The translations under genes were made by a program, and so were the position numbers. The notes beneath the pieces are model-generated. The model did no database searches and was not told the origin of the DNA. It saw only the letters and a program-made list of their open reading frames with translations. From contig NC_081828.1 in assembly GCF_030867095.1 (NCBI RefSeq), positions 216,473,978 through 216,537,977 of the forward strand: DNA of 64,000 nucleotides. Direction: 5' to 3'. Shown here one piece after another: positions 48,814 to 60,747 of this stretch. How positions within the stretch are numbered: position 1 is the first letter of the stretch; each line of letters starts with the position of its first letter. Source of the DNA: Alligator mississippiensis. Its lineage: Eukaryota; Chordata; Crocodylia; Alligatoridae.

Positions 48814-49862
48814 CAGGGGCATCCAACCTTTATGAATGTGGGGTCAGATCACAAACTTTTTAATCACCCAGTGGGCCGGTAAGCCATATTCAAAGACCTC
48901 ACAGGAAGTGGTACCACATCAGGAAGTAATGTCACATGACCTTTGACACTAATGAAGTTGCAGGAAGTGACAATGAAATGGGTCTGGAAATGTGGTTTAA
49001 AATCCAAAATAAAAACAATATAAAAGCAAAAATGAAATAATACCAAACACTTGACTAAAATACACACTTGCGCTTCTACTCACTTCTCAACGAATGAAAG
49101 AAGCATAATGCTAGTCGACAGATCAAATGTGGAAAAGATACCAGCCAGAGTGGAAACTAATCAAAGCAACAAAATATGGGCATTTTTGAGAATAATCTTC
49201 GAGAAGATTTACTTTTATTGAATGAATAACTTGTTAGTAACACATCTTTAACAAGTAGTAACAAGTTGAACCCCCAATCCCGCACAAAGAGAAGCAGAAG
49301 CAAAACACAATCCAAACACTGGACAGTATTTTTACACAGATTTTTTGAGCGTAGCGTAGGCCCTGTAGCTAACAGAGCCAAAATTAATTTCAGTCATAGA
49401 AAAACTCATTTGGCAGAGACAGGTGAAGTTAAAAACAACTCGCCAGTTCAAAATCACCATTTTATTACTATATAATAATACTGTGGTATCAATATGGGCC
49501 CCCACCCATCAGGTACAGTCATAATATGTAAGGTACAGCCTGACACGTGCAGGTGCTGCCATCATATGCCAAGTGCAACCTCAAATGCTGATGGGGAGTC
49601 AGGGTAGGATTTAACCCATTCCTTAACCTGCATCCTGAATGTTGATTTCAACCAAAGGTATCAAAATTATTAAAATACTCCTTGCCACCATGAGTTTTTA
49701 AATTACAGCAAAGCAGATTTAGATCAAATCTCAGGAAAAGTGTACTCACTGTAAGAACAGGACAATGGAAAATGCCTAGGGAAGTTGTGGTTTTCAGCAA
49801 GTGTGTGCTGGTATGGCTTAGGAACAGGACATCATCTTTCTGTGCAGGGGGTTGGACTAGAT

Positions 49863-50195
49863 TAGGGCTGCCCAGCTGACTACCTGCAGGCCACATGTGG
49901 CCCACAAAGGGCCAGGATGTCGCCCACAGTCTACATGGGGTCTGCAAGCAGTTAATATATAAAGCATGGGCCTGGGCAGCCACCTCTCCCACTGCTGCGC
50001 AAGGGGGAAAGGCCCGGGGGGGGGGAAAGGAGTGGTCCATGTCCTGCTAATGTAGTCTGCATGGCTGAACATGGGGGTCTGCATGCTGCTGGAGCAGCCC
50101 GTGCAACGAGGGGGTCCTAGGGGCCCACAAGCAGCTTGTGCAAACATGCTGGTGTCATCTGGGGCCCCCAGCCTCACCAGATCTGAACAGCCCTG
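49863..50195. mobile_element. hAT-like MITE with 8-bp target duplication
   Basis: Left tagggctgcccagctgacta and right end, complement cagggctgttcagatctggt. Flanking octamers gactagat (49855-49862) and gactagct (50196-50203) agree at 7 of 8. It sits in a CR1-tail-like flank (gggggttggactag before, cttgagctctcttccacatc after). Confidence 0.82.
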
Positions 50196-50728
50196 GACTA
50201 GCTTATCCTTGAGCTCTCTTCCACATCTCTGCGGTATATGCCTACAATTTCTATTTAATTAACCACAATGACCATGTTATTTCCTGTTACTGGTTAACTG
50301 TTTTCTTCTAAAATTAAGACCACAGTAAAGTTAAATACCTGCATATAACACCACGGGACGTCCTTGATTTAGCACAACATGCTTGTTTTCAAGGATGAAT
50401 GCAGCTGGAGCCATAAGGGGAAGTTTGTGCTGTCCATTTCTGCCAACATAAAGTGTGTGCAAGTGTCCTTTGCTAACTTGATCATGGTCATTGTGGTTAA
50501 TTAAATAGAAATTCTAGGCATATACTGAAGAGAGGTGGAAGACATCTCAAGGATAAGCTAGTCCAGGGCTGTTCAGATCTGGTGAGGCTGGGGGTCCCAG
50601 ATGACACCTGCATGTGTTGCACAGGCTGCACGCTGTGGGGGTGGGCCTCTAGGACCCCCTCACTGCACGGGCTCTTCCAGCAGCATACAGACCCCCATCC
50701 TCAGCCACGCAGGCTACATTAGCAGGAC
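50041..50728. repeat. Large imperfect inverted repeat (arms about 240 nt, loop about 206 nt)
   Basis: Left arm 50041-50276, from gtcctgctaatgtagtctgc to aaccacaatgaccatg. Right arm 50483-50728 reads back as the complement, from catggtcattgtggtt to gctacattagcaggac. Each arm includes the end of the same hAT MITE plus its flank and target octamer, so the right arm is an inverted copy made after that MITE inserted. Confidence 0.9.
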
Positions 50729-50729
50729 C

Positions 50730-51170
50730 TGAACCGCCAAGGAGGCAGCTGGACGTAGACCGCCTCTGGGCCAGGCTCCTCCTGCCCAGCCCGGCCCTGG
50801 CAACCGCGTGCCCTGCAGCCCTGGCCCAGCCCCAAGGTGCTCCCAGCTCTGCATGGGAACTTACCCAGTGCCTCCGTCCACCGTGCATGCAGGCAGGGCG
50901 CAGGCCATGCTGCAGCTCCCCCGGCCACGCTCCGGGGGCAAGGGGCAGAGCCAGAGGAGAAGTCGCAGGCGCTGTCCCCAGCTCGTCCAGTCAGGTGCGG
51001 CTGGGGCAGCGGTGGTGGGACCCGACTCACAGGATGAGCCCGGCCCCATGGGGGTAAGCAGCTCCCCTCTTCTCGCTGCCGGCTGGGGCCTGCAGGCTGG
51101 CCCTGCCCTCCTCGCCTCGCCGCTGCCCCGTCACCGCCGTGGAGCATGGAGCAGGTGCCAGGACTCCTTG
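50730..51170. other. CpG-rich block
   Basis: About 440 nt, GC-rich with roughly 25-30 CpG by eye, much more than the flanks. Both strands have open frames, but none resembles a protein I know and composition alone explains them. It lies inside the hAT insertion, so it is either element sequence or captured DNA. It could act as a CpG island. Confidence 0.55.
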
Positions 51171-51256
51171 CCTGTCCTGAGCAAGGGATGTCAGGCCAGA
51201 GAAAATGGCTTGGTGGGCCGCATGGCGGCCCGTGGGTTGCATGTTGGACAAGCCTG

Positions 51257-52490
51257 ATCTACCTGCTACGAATCCATGCTGGTTTCCCTGCTGCATTATT
51301 TTTCCCACTGAACTCACACAAATATGATCCTTCATAATCTTTTCAAAGACCTTTCCAAGGATGGAGGTGAGACTGACTGGCCTAAAATGACTTGGATCCT
51401 CCTTCCCTCCCTTTTTGAAAGTAGGGACCGCATTGGCTCTTTTACAGTGCTCCAGGACCTGCACCGAGCACCACGCCACTCAAACAGCTGTGCCAGTGGT
51501 TGTGCTATGACACCGGCCAGTTCCTTCAGTACTCTTGGATGCAGCTCATCCGGCCCTGCCGACTTGAACACATCCAGTCCATCCAAGTGACCCTGCACCA
51601 AGTCAGCGTCAATGGTTGGTGGGCTGGTGTCCCTCTGATGCCCATCTAAGAGCCCATTAGGAGACTTATCTTGACCCCCATTCAGGAACACTGAAGCAAA
51701 CACTCATTGACTAGCTCAGCCTTGCCCCCACATCTGTCACTAATTGCTCCTTCTTGTTCAGCAGGGGTCCTATGCTGCCCTGCGTCTTCCTTTTACTCCC
51801 ATCATACCTAAAAAAACCTTTTCATTGTCTCTAATTTGTGTTGCCAGCTTCAGCTCTGTAGTTGCTTTGGCCTTTCTAACTGCCTCCCTGCAAGTGCAGG
51901 CCAAGTAGGTATACTCCTCCTTGGTAGCTTCCCCCTGCTTCCACCACCTATATGCCTTCTTTTTTGCCCTTAGACTCCCCTGGAATTCCCTGTTTAACCA
52001 AGGAAGTTTTTTCCCCCTTTTCCAACGTACTGGGATCGTCTCCCTCTGCACCCGAAGCATCGCTTCCTTCAGGAACAACTACCCTGCCTGGGCTCCCATC
52101 TCGCCAGTACTCCTATCCTGCAGTGCATCACTGACCACTCCTGAGCACACTGAAGTTAGCTTTCCTAAAGGCAAGCACTTCCACCCTACTAGTTATCTTA
52201 CCCACCCTACACCGTATGGTGAATTTGATTGATTGGTGGTCACTGTCCCCAAGGTGACCACGAATCTGCAGCTCCCCTACCAGGTCCTCCCCCATAGCCA
52301 ACACCAAGTCCAGTAAGGCATTCCCCCTGATGGGACCGTATCCCTCCAGCGGTAGGTGAAGGTCCTGCATGCAGGTTACGAACCTATGTGAACAGTTGGA
52401 TTTGGCCGACTGCTCCTCCCAGCAGACGTCCGGGTAGTTGAGGTCCCCCATGACAACCACGTCCCTAGACTGTATGGCCTCTTGGTCCAG
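51257..52490 (-). mobile_element. CR1 LINE, 5' half of the split copy
   Basis: The minus strand runs from the endonuclease (VVMGDLNYPDVCWEEQS, NALLDLVLAMGEDLVGEL, GDSDHQSIKFTI) through the linker (REAVRKAKATTELKLATQIR) to early RT (SAGPDELHPRVLKELAGVIA, QPVSLTSILGKVFEK-type, NQHGFVAGRS). It is 5' truncated at 52490, where hAT sequence follows. Several frame shifts are present. Confidence 0.93.
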
Positions 52491-52635
52491 TGGTTCTCAA
52501 CCTTTCTAGACTCAAAACACACCCCTCAGAATATACTGCCTCTTGGCTTTCTCTCATTTTTTTATGACTACAGAAAAAAAAAAAAGAGAGCAATTTTTCC
52601 GTTGCAAAGAACTCAGAAAGGCCACAACAGGTCAG
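52488..52635. mobile_element. hAT-Charlie-like fragment
   Basis: Starts cagtggttctcaacctttct then agactcaaaacac, and includes ttatgactacagaaaa. The same order of words occurs at 63684-63780, so it is one family. Confidence 0.65.
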
Positions 52636-52637
52636 AA

Positions 52638-53000
52638 CAAGGGTGCTCAACCTCCGGCCCGCAGGCCAAATGCAACCCTGCAATCTGCTCCCCAGGGCTA
52701 CCCCTTGGGTTGGGAAATTTGGCCATGGGGGAAGCAGTGGCCATGAATACTACCACCCTTCCCCCTCCCAAATTCCTAAACCCCAAACTTTGCACAACTG
52801 GTCAGAGCGAGACGGCAGCCATCCCACTGTGGGACCAAGTTACATCCCACAGAGCTGGGTTGGGCAGGATGCCCCCTGGCCCCCTTCGCATGGCTGGATG
52901 GTGCCTATTTGCATCCACCTTGGGCACCAGATCGGGACCAATAGCCAGATCGGGCCTGAAGATGGACAAGGCATTGCCCATCCAGCCTGCACTGCTGACT
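52638..53000. mobile_element. GC-rich hAT-like fragment
   Basis: Left end caagggtgctcaacctccgg plus cccgcaggcc is a typical hAT terminus. The expected complementary right end is missing, so it may be truncated by the retroelement at about 53110. Confidence 0.5.
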
Positions 53001-53109
53001 GAATGCTGACTCCAGTATGGATTCCTACTTGAAATCCCTGGGTTTGTTTTTGAGCCAGGTGTAGGAGTGCCATAGGAGGCCCTATGGAGATGTGGAAACC
53101 CGTTAAACT

Positions 53110-54400
53110 TTGGTACCATCATCAGACTCATGCTCGATGACATGACAGCAACCACTCTAAGCAGTAGCTTGGAAATGGACCCTTTGTTATTACAACTGGA
53201 GTCAAGCAAGGATGTGCAACTGCACCAATACTTTTACATCTACACTGCAGCTATTCCACGCCTCATTGCTGACTGGATGCTGACTCTGAATGAAGCTTAT
53301 GTCACACGGACAGGAATCTCTTTAACATCAAATGGTTATGCTCCAAATCACAGACAACCAGCACCTCCATTACTGATCTTCAATACACTGATGACTGCGT
53401 TGTGTGTGCCTACGCAACAGAAAAGTTCAGGTCACTCCTGATTGCTTCTGTGAAGCTTATGGAAACTTCGGACTCGTGGTCAATTTCACAAAAACCAAGA
53501 TACAGTGCTTTACCAAGCCACTGCACCCCAACCAGCTTCTCTTCCACATGCTACATTTGAAGACAACCCTTGGAGAAAGTCGAGCATTCCCCCTTATTTG
53601 GGTAGCCATCTTTCCCAGAAAGCAAACGTAGACAACTATATTCAACATCAGATAATATCTGCTAGTGCAGATGGCTCCAAAGTTGTGTCTTTGATGAGCA
53701 TGACATCAAGACTCAAACCAAACGTCTTGTCTACCAGGCTGTTGTGTCATTCTTACCCTACTGCATGGGTGTGAAGTCTGGATGACGCATCAAAAACATC
53801 GAACGCCTTGTAACATCTTCCTACTCCTGTACACGTTGAAGGTCCTTGGTGACCTTTCATGCATATGCTTATGTCTTCAGAAAATTCTCTGCATCAACGG
53901 GAAGAACAGACATCAGCGGTCTGGGCTCAAGCCAACTCTACCAGCACTGAAGCCATGTTTTTATGGCATCAGGTCCATTGGACAAGGCTTGTCACAAGGA
54001 CGCCTGATAACTGGCTCCAGGTCCTATACTCCCAACTCACCAAAGGCCACCACTCTAGAGGTGAGCAATGGGAGAAATTCAAGGACACTTTGCAAGCCAA
54101 TCTGAAGAAATATGGTATTCATGTCACACTTGGGCAACTTGAGTATTGAATTATCCCCAGTGGCTCTGTGATATACAAGAAGGCATGCATCATTTACAAC
54201 AAGCTGGAGGTGGACAGACAACAGACAAAGGTCCTGACATTATCAGGTCCCACTCCGTCCTCCCAGAACTATTTGCCATGTCCGCAGTCGAACGTGCAGA
54301 TCTCAGACTGATCTCCTCAGCCACCTCCAAATTCATTGATGACTTCCCTATCGATTGGAAGACTGTCCTCCCCATATTGAGGGCTTGCCAACAATGATGT
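53110..54400 (+). pseudogene. Decayed reverse transcriptase of a second non-LTR family
   Basis: Across three frames: GVKQGCATAP at about 53198 (RT motif B), a GLVVNFTKTKIQCF stretch, a PYCMGVKSG-like segment where YGCE-W is usual, HQVHWTRLVTRTPDNWLQVL, then GEQWEKFKDTLQANLKKYGI at 54060-54120. This C-terminal 'GHxxR..KR.KDTLKANLK' layout belongs to non-LTR elements outside CR1 (an RTE-like group is my best guess). There are many stops and shifts and no functional protein. Confidence 0.7.
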
Positions 54401-57224
54401 TTGCACACCTAACAGCATTAGTATCACACAGCATTGCACAGCCGCAGCCAGGCTAAGAATCATTACTATAATCTGACTTTATAACACAGACCAAAGAATA
54501 TCATCTCTTTGCACCTATTTTGAGCCTAAAAAAATTATAACCAACTAAATCATCTTACAGGAAAGCATCTAGACTTCATTTAAAGACAAAGAGGTATACA
54601 CAATGTGATGCTTCTCTTGATTTTTATTTATTAACTTTTGCAATACCGTTACTGAACAAACCTCAGGGGTGACAAAAAAGGGCAGGTATGTGCTGAGGTG
54701 GTGACACTTAACTTTTTTTAGTACGCATTTCCCAGATATTTAAGTTTAGTCACTCATTTCATTTGGGAAGGGCATGAGTCATCAGTGGACAGCCCTAACC
54801 CTGCACAAATGAAGCTGCCATCAAGCATGAAATTCTATCAGTCCCAAGAAGGCAAAAGCTCTACGAATCATTATGTGCCATCACTTTATATCACTGGGTA
54901 GCTGAGTTTCCATTAGCAACCAAGTGAATTTTTAAGCAAATGCCAAAGCATCAAGCAGTTCTAATTCCTTAACTAGGTAATTAATAGAAATAAAAGGAAG
55001 TAGTCAAAAAAGCCTCATTTGAATATTTACAGTGTGCAGAACACAAAAAAAAAAAATCATAAAAATGTATTCAGGACGTGAAGACCCATTTATACTTTGT
55101 GAAAACAGCTATTTAGAAGCAATTGTCTTGTACCTACCCTTGCGATAATTGTATGGAAACATGGTTTTTAAGATCCCAAGTCCCTGTGTTCCTGCTGCTT
55201 TTTCTTTATTGAAGTCATAATCCCTGTTCAGTCACAGCTGGTTACTATGGAAATTATTAAATCACAGACAGAACATTGACTTCACACGAGGTACAAGGGG
55301 AACAAGGCAGGCTCTGAAAATTAAATACCCTGTTTTAATGTCAGCATCTCCAAAAATCCTAAATAATTACATATATCATCTCTCTTACACTTCTTGATTA
55401 ATCAAACACATTTATGATCAAAAAATAAATTAATTTATGCGGCCAATCAAATAACCTCAAGTGAACTATGAAGGGCTGGACTGTCCTCTTTTAAATATTC
55501 TTTATTATTCTTGATTTTTTTTGCAATTCATGGAATAGCGACGGTCTTCAGTGGCATGGAAATCCATGCACTAGCTACAACAAAAGCAATCATTCCGCAG
55601 TATATGAAGAAACAAGGAGGATGCAATCACAAATGTCTTCAAAGAGATTTAGCTAGCTGAAGAGTCTGACAGGGCAGAAACAAGGCATATTTGACCTAGG
55701 AAGACCCAAAAATAGAAATAAATAGCTCTCTCAAATGAGGTCAATTTTAAAAACTCATAAATGTTGGCAAACATTCCATCATTGCTGAGCTTTTGCCCTC
55801 CGAACAAATGCTACAACATAGGAACTAAAACAAAGTTGTAAAGATCAGGGATTACAAAGAGAACTTGGATGAAGCCTAGGCTGTGAATATTTTCATTTTT
55901 AGCAGTGAAGTAGTCCCCAGTCCCCAAACGGAGCATTGCCCCACTTCATCACTCCCCTCAAGGACCAGACCGGAAGAGAAGCATGCAAGCATGCGTCCAT
56001 CCTTGCAAAAGAAACTCTCATAAGAGAGATCTTCCAGGTTTAGACCTGGAAAATCTTCTCCCAGAAGAGGCATGTTTCCCCCAGGAGATATTAAGCGAAC
56101 GCTTGTACTGGGAGAACCACAATTCTCTCAGGAGAAATGCAATGCCTATATGTGGCCCTGAACTACGCAGAGGCCCCCACATCTCAGTATCGTCTTGAAA
56201 CTTTGGTACAATGAGTTAAGTAAAGAGCAACCAACAGCGCAACAATTTTAATTCCATTAATTATTAGTTTATTGGCAAGGTTTTTGTCCCTATTTAAACT
56301 AAATTTTTTTCTTTTAAAGAAGTATCTCCCTTGACAGAGGCCGACTTGAGGGCATTGGGAAGCTACTCCAACATTCCTGCTTCTAGCAAGTGACTGATAC
56401 GCATCAGCTGTGCTGCTGTCATGTTACAGTGGGGCACCATGATCTTGTTGACACCACGTCTCTGGTGTGCCCACAAAGGGATGCTGCGTCTGAGAAACCT
56501 GCAAATGGTGCCCTGGGGATGTCTCAAGCAGCTGCATCAGGGGAGCTGCTCCATCGTGCAGTTCCAGCGTGGTGCATGAAAGCAGGAGTGGATGGATGTG
56601 CTCAGATGCATCCCTCCCCAGACACAGTGCAGATGCATCCCTAATAAAATTGGTGATATTTCCTTCAAATCTGCTGAGAGGGGATGTGCACTGATGGAAC
56701 CACTTGGTGAAGCATTTAATAGTCTACCCCACTGCTACAAGCAGGTTTGCAATGAGGCTTTTCACTATCTTCACCTAGGCTCGTGCACTGTAGTGAAATC
56801 ATAGCCCGACTGAGAATCCTGCTAGAAAATACAGGATCTTCCCTTCAGGGAGAACCAGCAAGCCACCCTGTCATGCTGTTAAGGAAACACTCTCATGTGT
56901 GCATGAGTGCAAGGAGCTGCCAGATTGCAAGCATCTAAAATTATTAACATCTGAAGGGTAAATCGGCGTTCGTCTTGCATAAGAGTCTGAAAACTCTCTC
57001 CAAGGAAAACCACATCTATTGTGCCATGGTAGTAAACAACCAGCAATTCTTCCAAATCACAGTGTATGCATGAGAGGTCACCAGGACCCTCAATGTGTAC
57101 ACCTAGGCAGGAGTATGGAGGCGTGGAGGCTGCCCAGACCTTCCACCCGCCTTTAGACCATTGAGACAGAATCCAAAGAGCAGACCGAGTCCAGATGTTT
57201 GGTAGCTCGATGGCTGTAGTTATA
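54401..57224. other. AT-rich intronic sequence
   Basis: 54600-55800 is clearly AT-rich with A runs. No gene, LINE or MITE boundary is recognised. Confidence 0.45.
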
Positions 57225-57294
57225 CCTTTTATCGGAAATTGAACCCAGGCCTCCAGCATGACCGACAAAGATTCTACCATTGAACCGTAGTGTC
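57225..57294 (-). pseudogene. tRNA-Gly-like pseudogene or SINE head
   Basis: The minus strand aligns without gaps over 70 nt to vertebrate tRNA-Gly (GCC). The D arm ggttcaatggtagaat (A box) and T arm ggcctgggttcaatttcc (B box) are kept. The acceptor stem no longer pairs and the anticodon position reads GTC. No CCA or A tail is obvious. Either a tRNA pseudogene or the head of a tRNA-derived SINE. Confidence 0.7.
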
Positions 57295-57478
57295 TTAAAC
57301 TAAACTAAAAGCCATAAAAGGCCCCTTTAACACTCCTGACTTCAAAAGATGCAGGAAAACTCTCCTGATCCAACAAGAGAACAAACCCAAGGTCTGCATC
57401 CAGATGAACGCAGACATGTGATCTGCAGCACCACACACCACAAATGCAGGTGTCCCCCGCGCTGCTACCTTGCAGTAT

Positions 57479-57535
57479 TGGGGGTTTTTTGACCCTGGAG
57501 ATCCAGGGGTCAAAAAAAACCAATGCCCCCCAAAA
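57479..57535. repeat. Hairpin followed by G-tract
   Basis: ggttttttgaccctgg and ccaggggtcaaaaaaaacc pair almost fully around a short agat loop. A tract with two long G runs follows at 57538-57558. Confidence 0.7.
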
Positions 57536-57559
57536 AGTTGGGGGGGAGGGGGGGGGGGC

Positions 57560-60500
57560 ACACGCATGGTGGCAGCACACGGTGCCCAAAACCAGAGCCT
57601 GGCTGGCCAGAGCCACACTCCAGCTGCCGGCCAGGCTTCCTGCCGCAGCTGCAACCCCGGAAAGCCCCCAGGTAAGGCTGCTAGGACCAGCATAGCTGCT
57701 GGCCCCAGCGTCCCCTACCCCATTCAGGGTAACCTGTCACACACCGGTGGCACAGGCATCCCCCGCGGAAACAAGTGTCCAAGCTCGTCTGGACATGCCC
57801 AATGTGTGCAAACATGAGTGATGCAACCAAGGATGTACACCAGCTCCCTCTTACAGCACTGGTTTCTAAAATAATCCTGGGATAGCACAGGAGCAGAAAT
57901 GCTTATATCCTTTACAAAGGGCAACTACCAAACAGCAACATGAACCCACGTGTCAACAGGTACGACCCTGCACCCAAGAGAACCACCGGTGCAGACACCG
58001 TAACTGCCACGTCTGCAACGAAGACTTATCACCGACAAGCTAATATGCTTGCAAGATGTATTCCTTCCAGCACAAGATAACCAATTTACAGTACATCACA
58101 CGCAATGACAATCTGAATCTTTCAACAGAAATTTATAAAACCACATGATAATCCTGTCATATTCTAAAAAACTCTGAAACAATTTGCTTGCTCTAACCCA
58201 GTACCATTTTCTATGCTGCGCCGCATACTTACTTTCAGCCATCCAGAACAGAAACTCCCAAAACCTCCCACTGAGCAAACAGGCGGCTAGAAACTGCTAG
58301 TTATACCCAGGTCAGGAACCCACGGGCAAAACTTTAGACAAGCTGGGTCAGCATTTAAATGATCCTGGTTAATGAAAAATATCCTCTTTTGTGGGGTGAG
58401 GGCAGGCTAGATTGGCTGGATCAGTTTTTAGAAACACTTCTGTTCACTGTCCTGTCACATTTGCTACCACGAGGAAAAAGGAGAAACAAAATTAAAACGC
58501 CACGCACGGCCAGTTTCAATTCTCAAGAGAAAATAACCTGCAGGAAGGCTCGATCCTCCCCCTCCCCCATTAAAAAGTAAATATTTTAGCTGGAACCAAA
58601 GTTCTCCAGGTATAAATTGTCCCACCCCCTTATTAACAAAACAGGTTAGACAAACTATATGGGGAAAGTTTCACAAATGTAAATCACAGCTTTGCACACT
58701 CTAATTAAGCACTGCCACATGGGCGCAAGACAAATCTAACTCTGCATTTTTGGAGCTAATGATTAACCTATTTTCTGGAATCTGTTCCTCCCCATCCCCG
58801 TCCCCCCCCTTTCACAAATTAAACAAAACAGAAAAAAAAGTAGCCTGTTGAAAAGGCATGGGTGGGCAGCCACGCAGCAACAGAAGCATAGCTCCCCAGC
58901 TCCCCTGCCATGCGTTTTTCTTCCCTTTAAAAAAAAAAAAAAAAATGGCATGCTTTCAACTCTCTTCTTCCAGGCAGAAAGTTTCTGGGGGAGCTTGCTT
59001 GTTCATGCAGAGAGTTCAAATCTTTCAACTTGTTGTTATCAACTGATCAGCTTTGAAGCAATGAAGGGACTGAGCTCGCATCTGAAACCCTACAGCGAGC
59101 GATGGCGAGCATGCACTTATAACCCTAAGTAGATCGCAGTACCCTCGGCAAGCCTTTTCTCAAAATCACCATGCATCTTTGCACACAGGCATCTGCCCAG
59201 GTCCTCAGATGATCCCTTGCATTGTAGCAGCGCAATAATTTAGCTCCCGGCTATGAGAGGGAGGGGAGTACGTGACTACCTGGCATGGATTTTGCAAAGC
59301 TGAATGAGAATAAAAGATATCAGATTTACTCAAAGAGCCCTGTCTGCCTCTACTATACTTGTAAAGCACTTCAAGAGCTTGGATGGGAGGTACAACCTTC
59401 ATCTAATGTGTTTACACAGGTAACGACCAGTCTGGGCATTAGGGAAGTACAAAGTTTTAAATGCCTCTCTCTGTACATATCTGGAGGCCTCCGCAACTGG
59501 GCCAAGGTCACTGTGCAGTTTTGCTACAGGAGCTTGTTGAAAATAGACTTTTCCACAAAGATCAAGGGAAACCCAAAATGGTTGGGGCTGGAAGTGCTGC
59601 TGCAGTGTCGCACAATGCCATGCTCCTCAGTAGGGCACGATCCCTGGCCTGGCTACGGCTCCCACAATGCCAGCATGCAAGCTCAGCTGTGGGACACCTC
59701 TCTCACGAAGCACCACAGCAGCATCTCTCAGTTACTTTGGATTTTGGGTGGAAACTTCCGTTTTGGGATGTACATTTTCAGCGAAAAGCAGGTATTCTAC
59801 ATACTCACGAATTCATATTCCCTGCCAAAAAAAATAGTTCCCTTGCCCCAGTAGGGAATAAACCACTAGTCCACCCTAGTGTTACGTACACCTGGATTTT
59901 ATTTCCGGCTCTAGCATTACATCTGCTGTATTCCCTCAACAAGTCCCTTCTGTGTCTCAGCTTCCATATCTGACTGATACGGGAGTAATATCTGCTACTG
60001 CAGAACGTATCAAGTCCCTATGAGAAAAGCAGTTGCCGAAGTGGTCAAAGTATTAGATGAAAGCAGCTACATAAACACAAAATCATTTATCGTGAGGTCT
60101 TGGTTAAAGGTTAGTTCTAATCACAAAGCAATTTATCGGTTGTAAATGCCAAAAGGAGACTGCTAAATGTGAACCTTGATTCTCCAAAAGGAGCTTGGTG
60201 CTCTTCACGAATTGCCAGCGTTGGAACGTGACATGCCCAGCACTGAACGGTTGCCATTTTGGGATGGCAACACACAGCAACAACACACTCCTCGGAGCAG
60301 AAAACGAGTATGTTGAACAAACAGCAGGGCAAATTGAAGGATGCATGAAGTGTTAAAGTTGGAGTGATTTCACTACATCTGAATCGCTCTCAGCTTGCTC
60401 ACACATAGCAATTAGGACTACCGGCTGCCGTCCTTTGCAAAGGACTCGAAGTGTGCATGTGTCCACACACCCTAAACTACCACCCTGCCTGATCTTCTGC

Positions 60501-60747
60501 CTGACTTCAGACTAGAACAGGGCTAAAAACCTCTCGAAACAAGACTATAGATTTTTATCTCCATTACCTGGACTAGCTGTTGGCTCCTGTGTCCCTTTAG
60601 GTGTTAAGTACCAGTCTCCACTGAACTAATCAACCCGCTTTATCACCTCTCTTAGCAGAGGCTTCTCCCCCTCCTGCCTTTCCTTCCAATATAATAAAAA
60701 CTTTTCTTCCACAGCAGCTGAAGAGCCGGCTGTTGCATGCAAAGGAT
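57560..60747. other. Probable intron 1, mostly unassigned
   Basis: Includes the second copy of the dispersed repeat near 59300 and an A run at about 58929. No exon of a known gene is seen. Confidence 0.4.
59296..59350. repeat. Dispersed repeat, copy 2
   Basis: aataaaagatatcagattta then ctcaaagagccctgtctgcc resembles 5540-5582. Class unknown. Confidence 0.5.

Larger units (their letters stand above)
48814..51256. mobile_element. 2.44-kb hAT-type insertion within CR1
   Basis: Left end caggggcatccaacctttat (48814) and right end, complement caggcttgtccaacatgc (ending 51256), share 10 of 15 terminal positions. Flanking octamers atccatct (48806-48813) and atctacct (51257-51264) agree at 6 of 8. 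Removing the insertion and one octamer restores the CR1 frame (GRSCLTSLVSFYD across the join). I see no transposase domain. The interior holds a smaller hAT (49863-50195), an inverted duplication and a CpG-rich block, so it is composite. Two adjacent independent insertions are the alternative. Confidence 0.78.

Noticed and set aside
50719..51147. 142-codon open frame on the minus strand in the CpG-rich block
   Set aside because: Composition-driven (Gly, Ala, Pro, Arg), no known domain, overlapping open frames on both strands.
59285..59854. 189-codon frame starting next to the dispersed repeat
   Set aside because: No domain recognised, and its start lies in a repeat.
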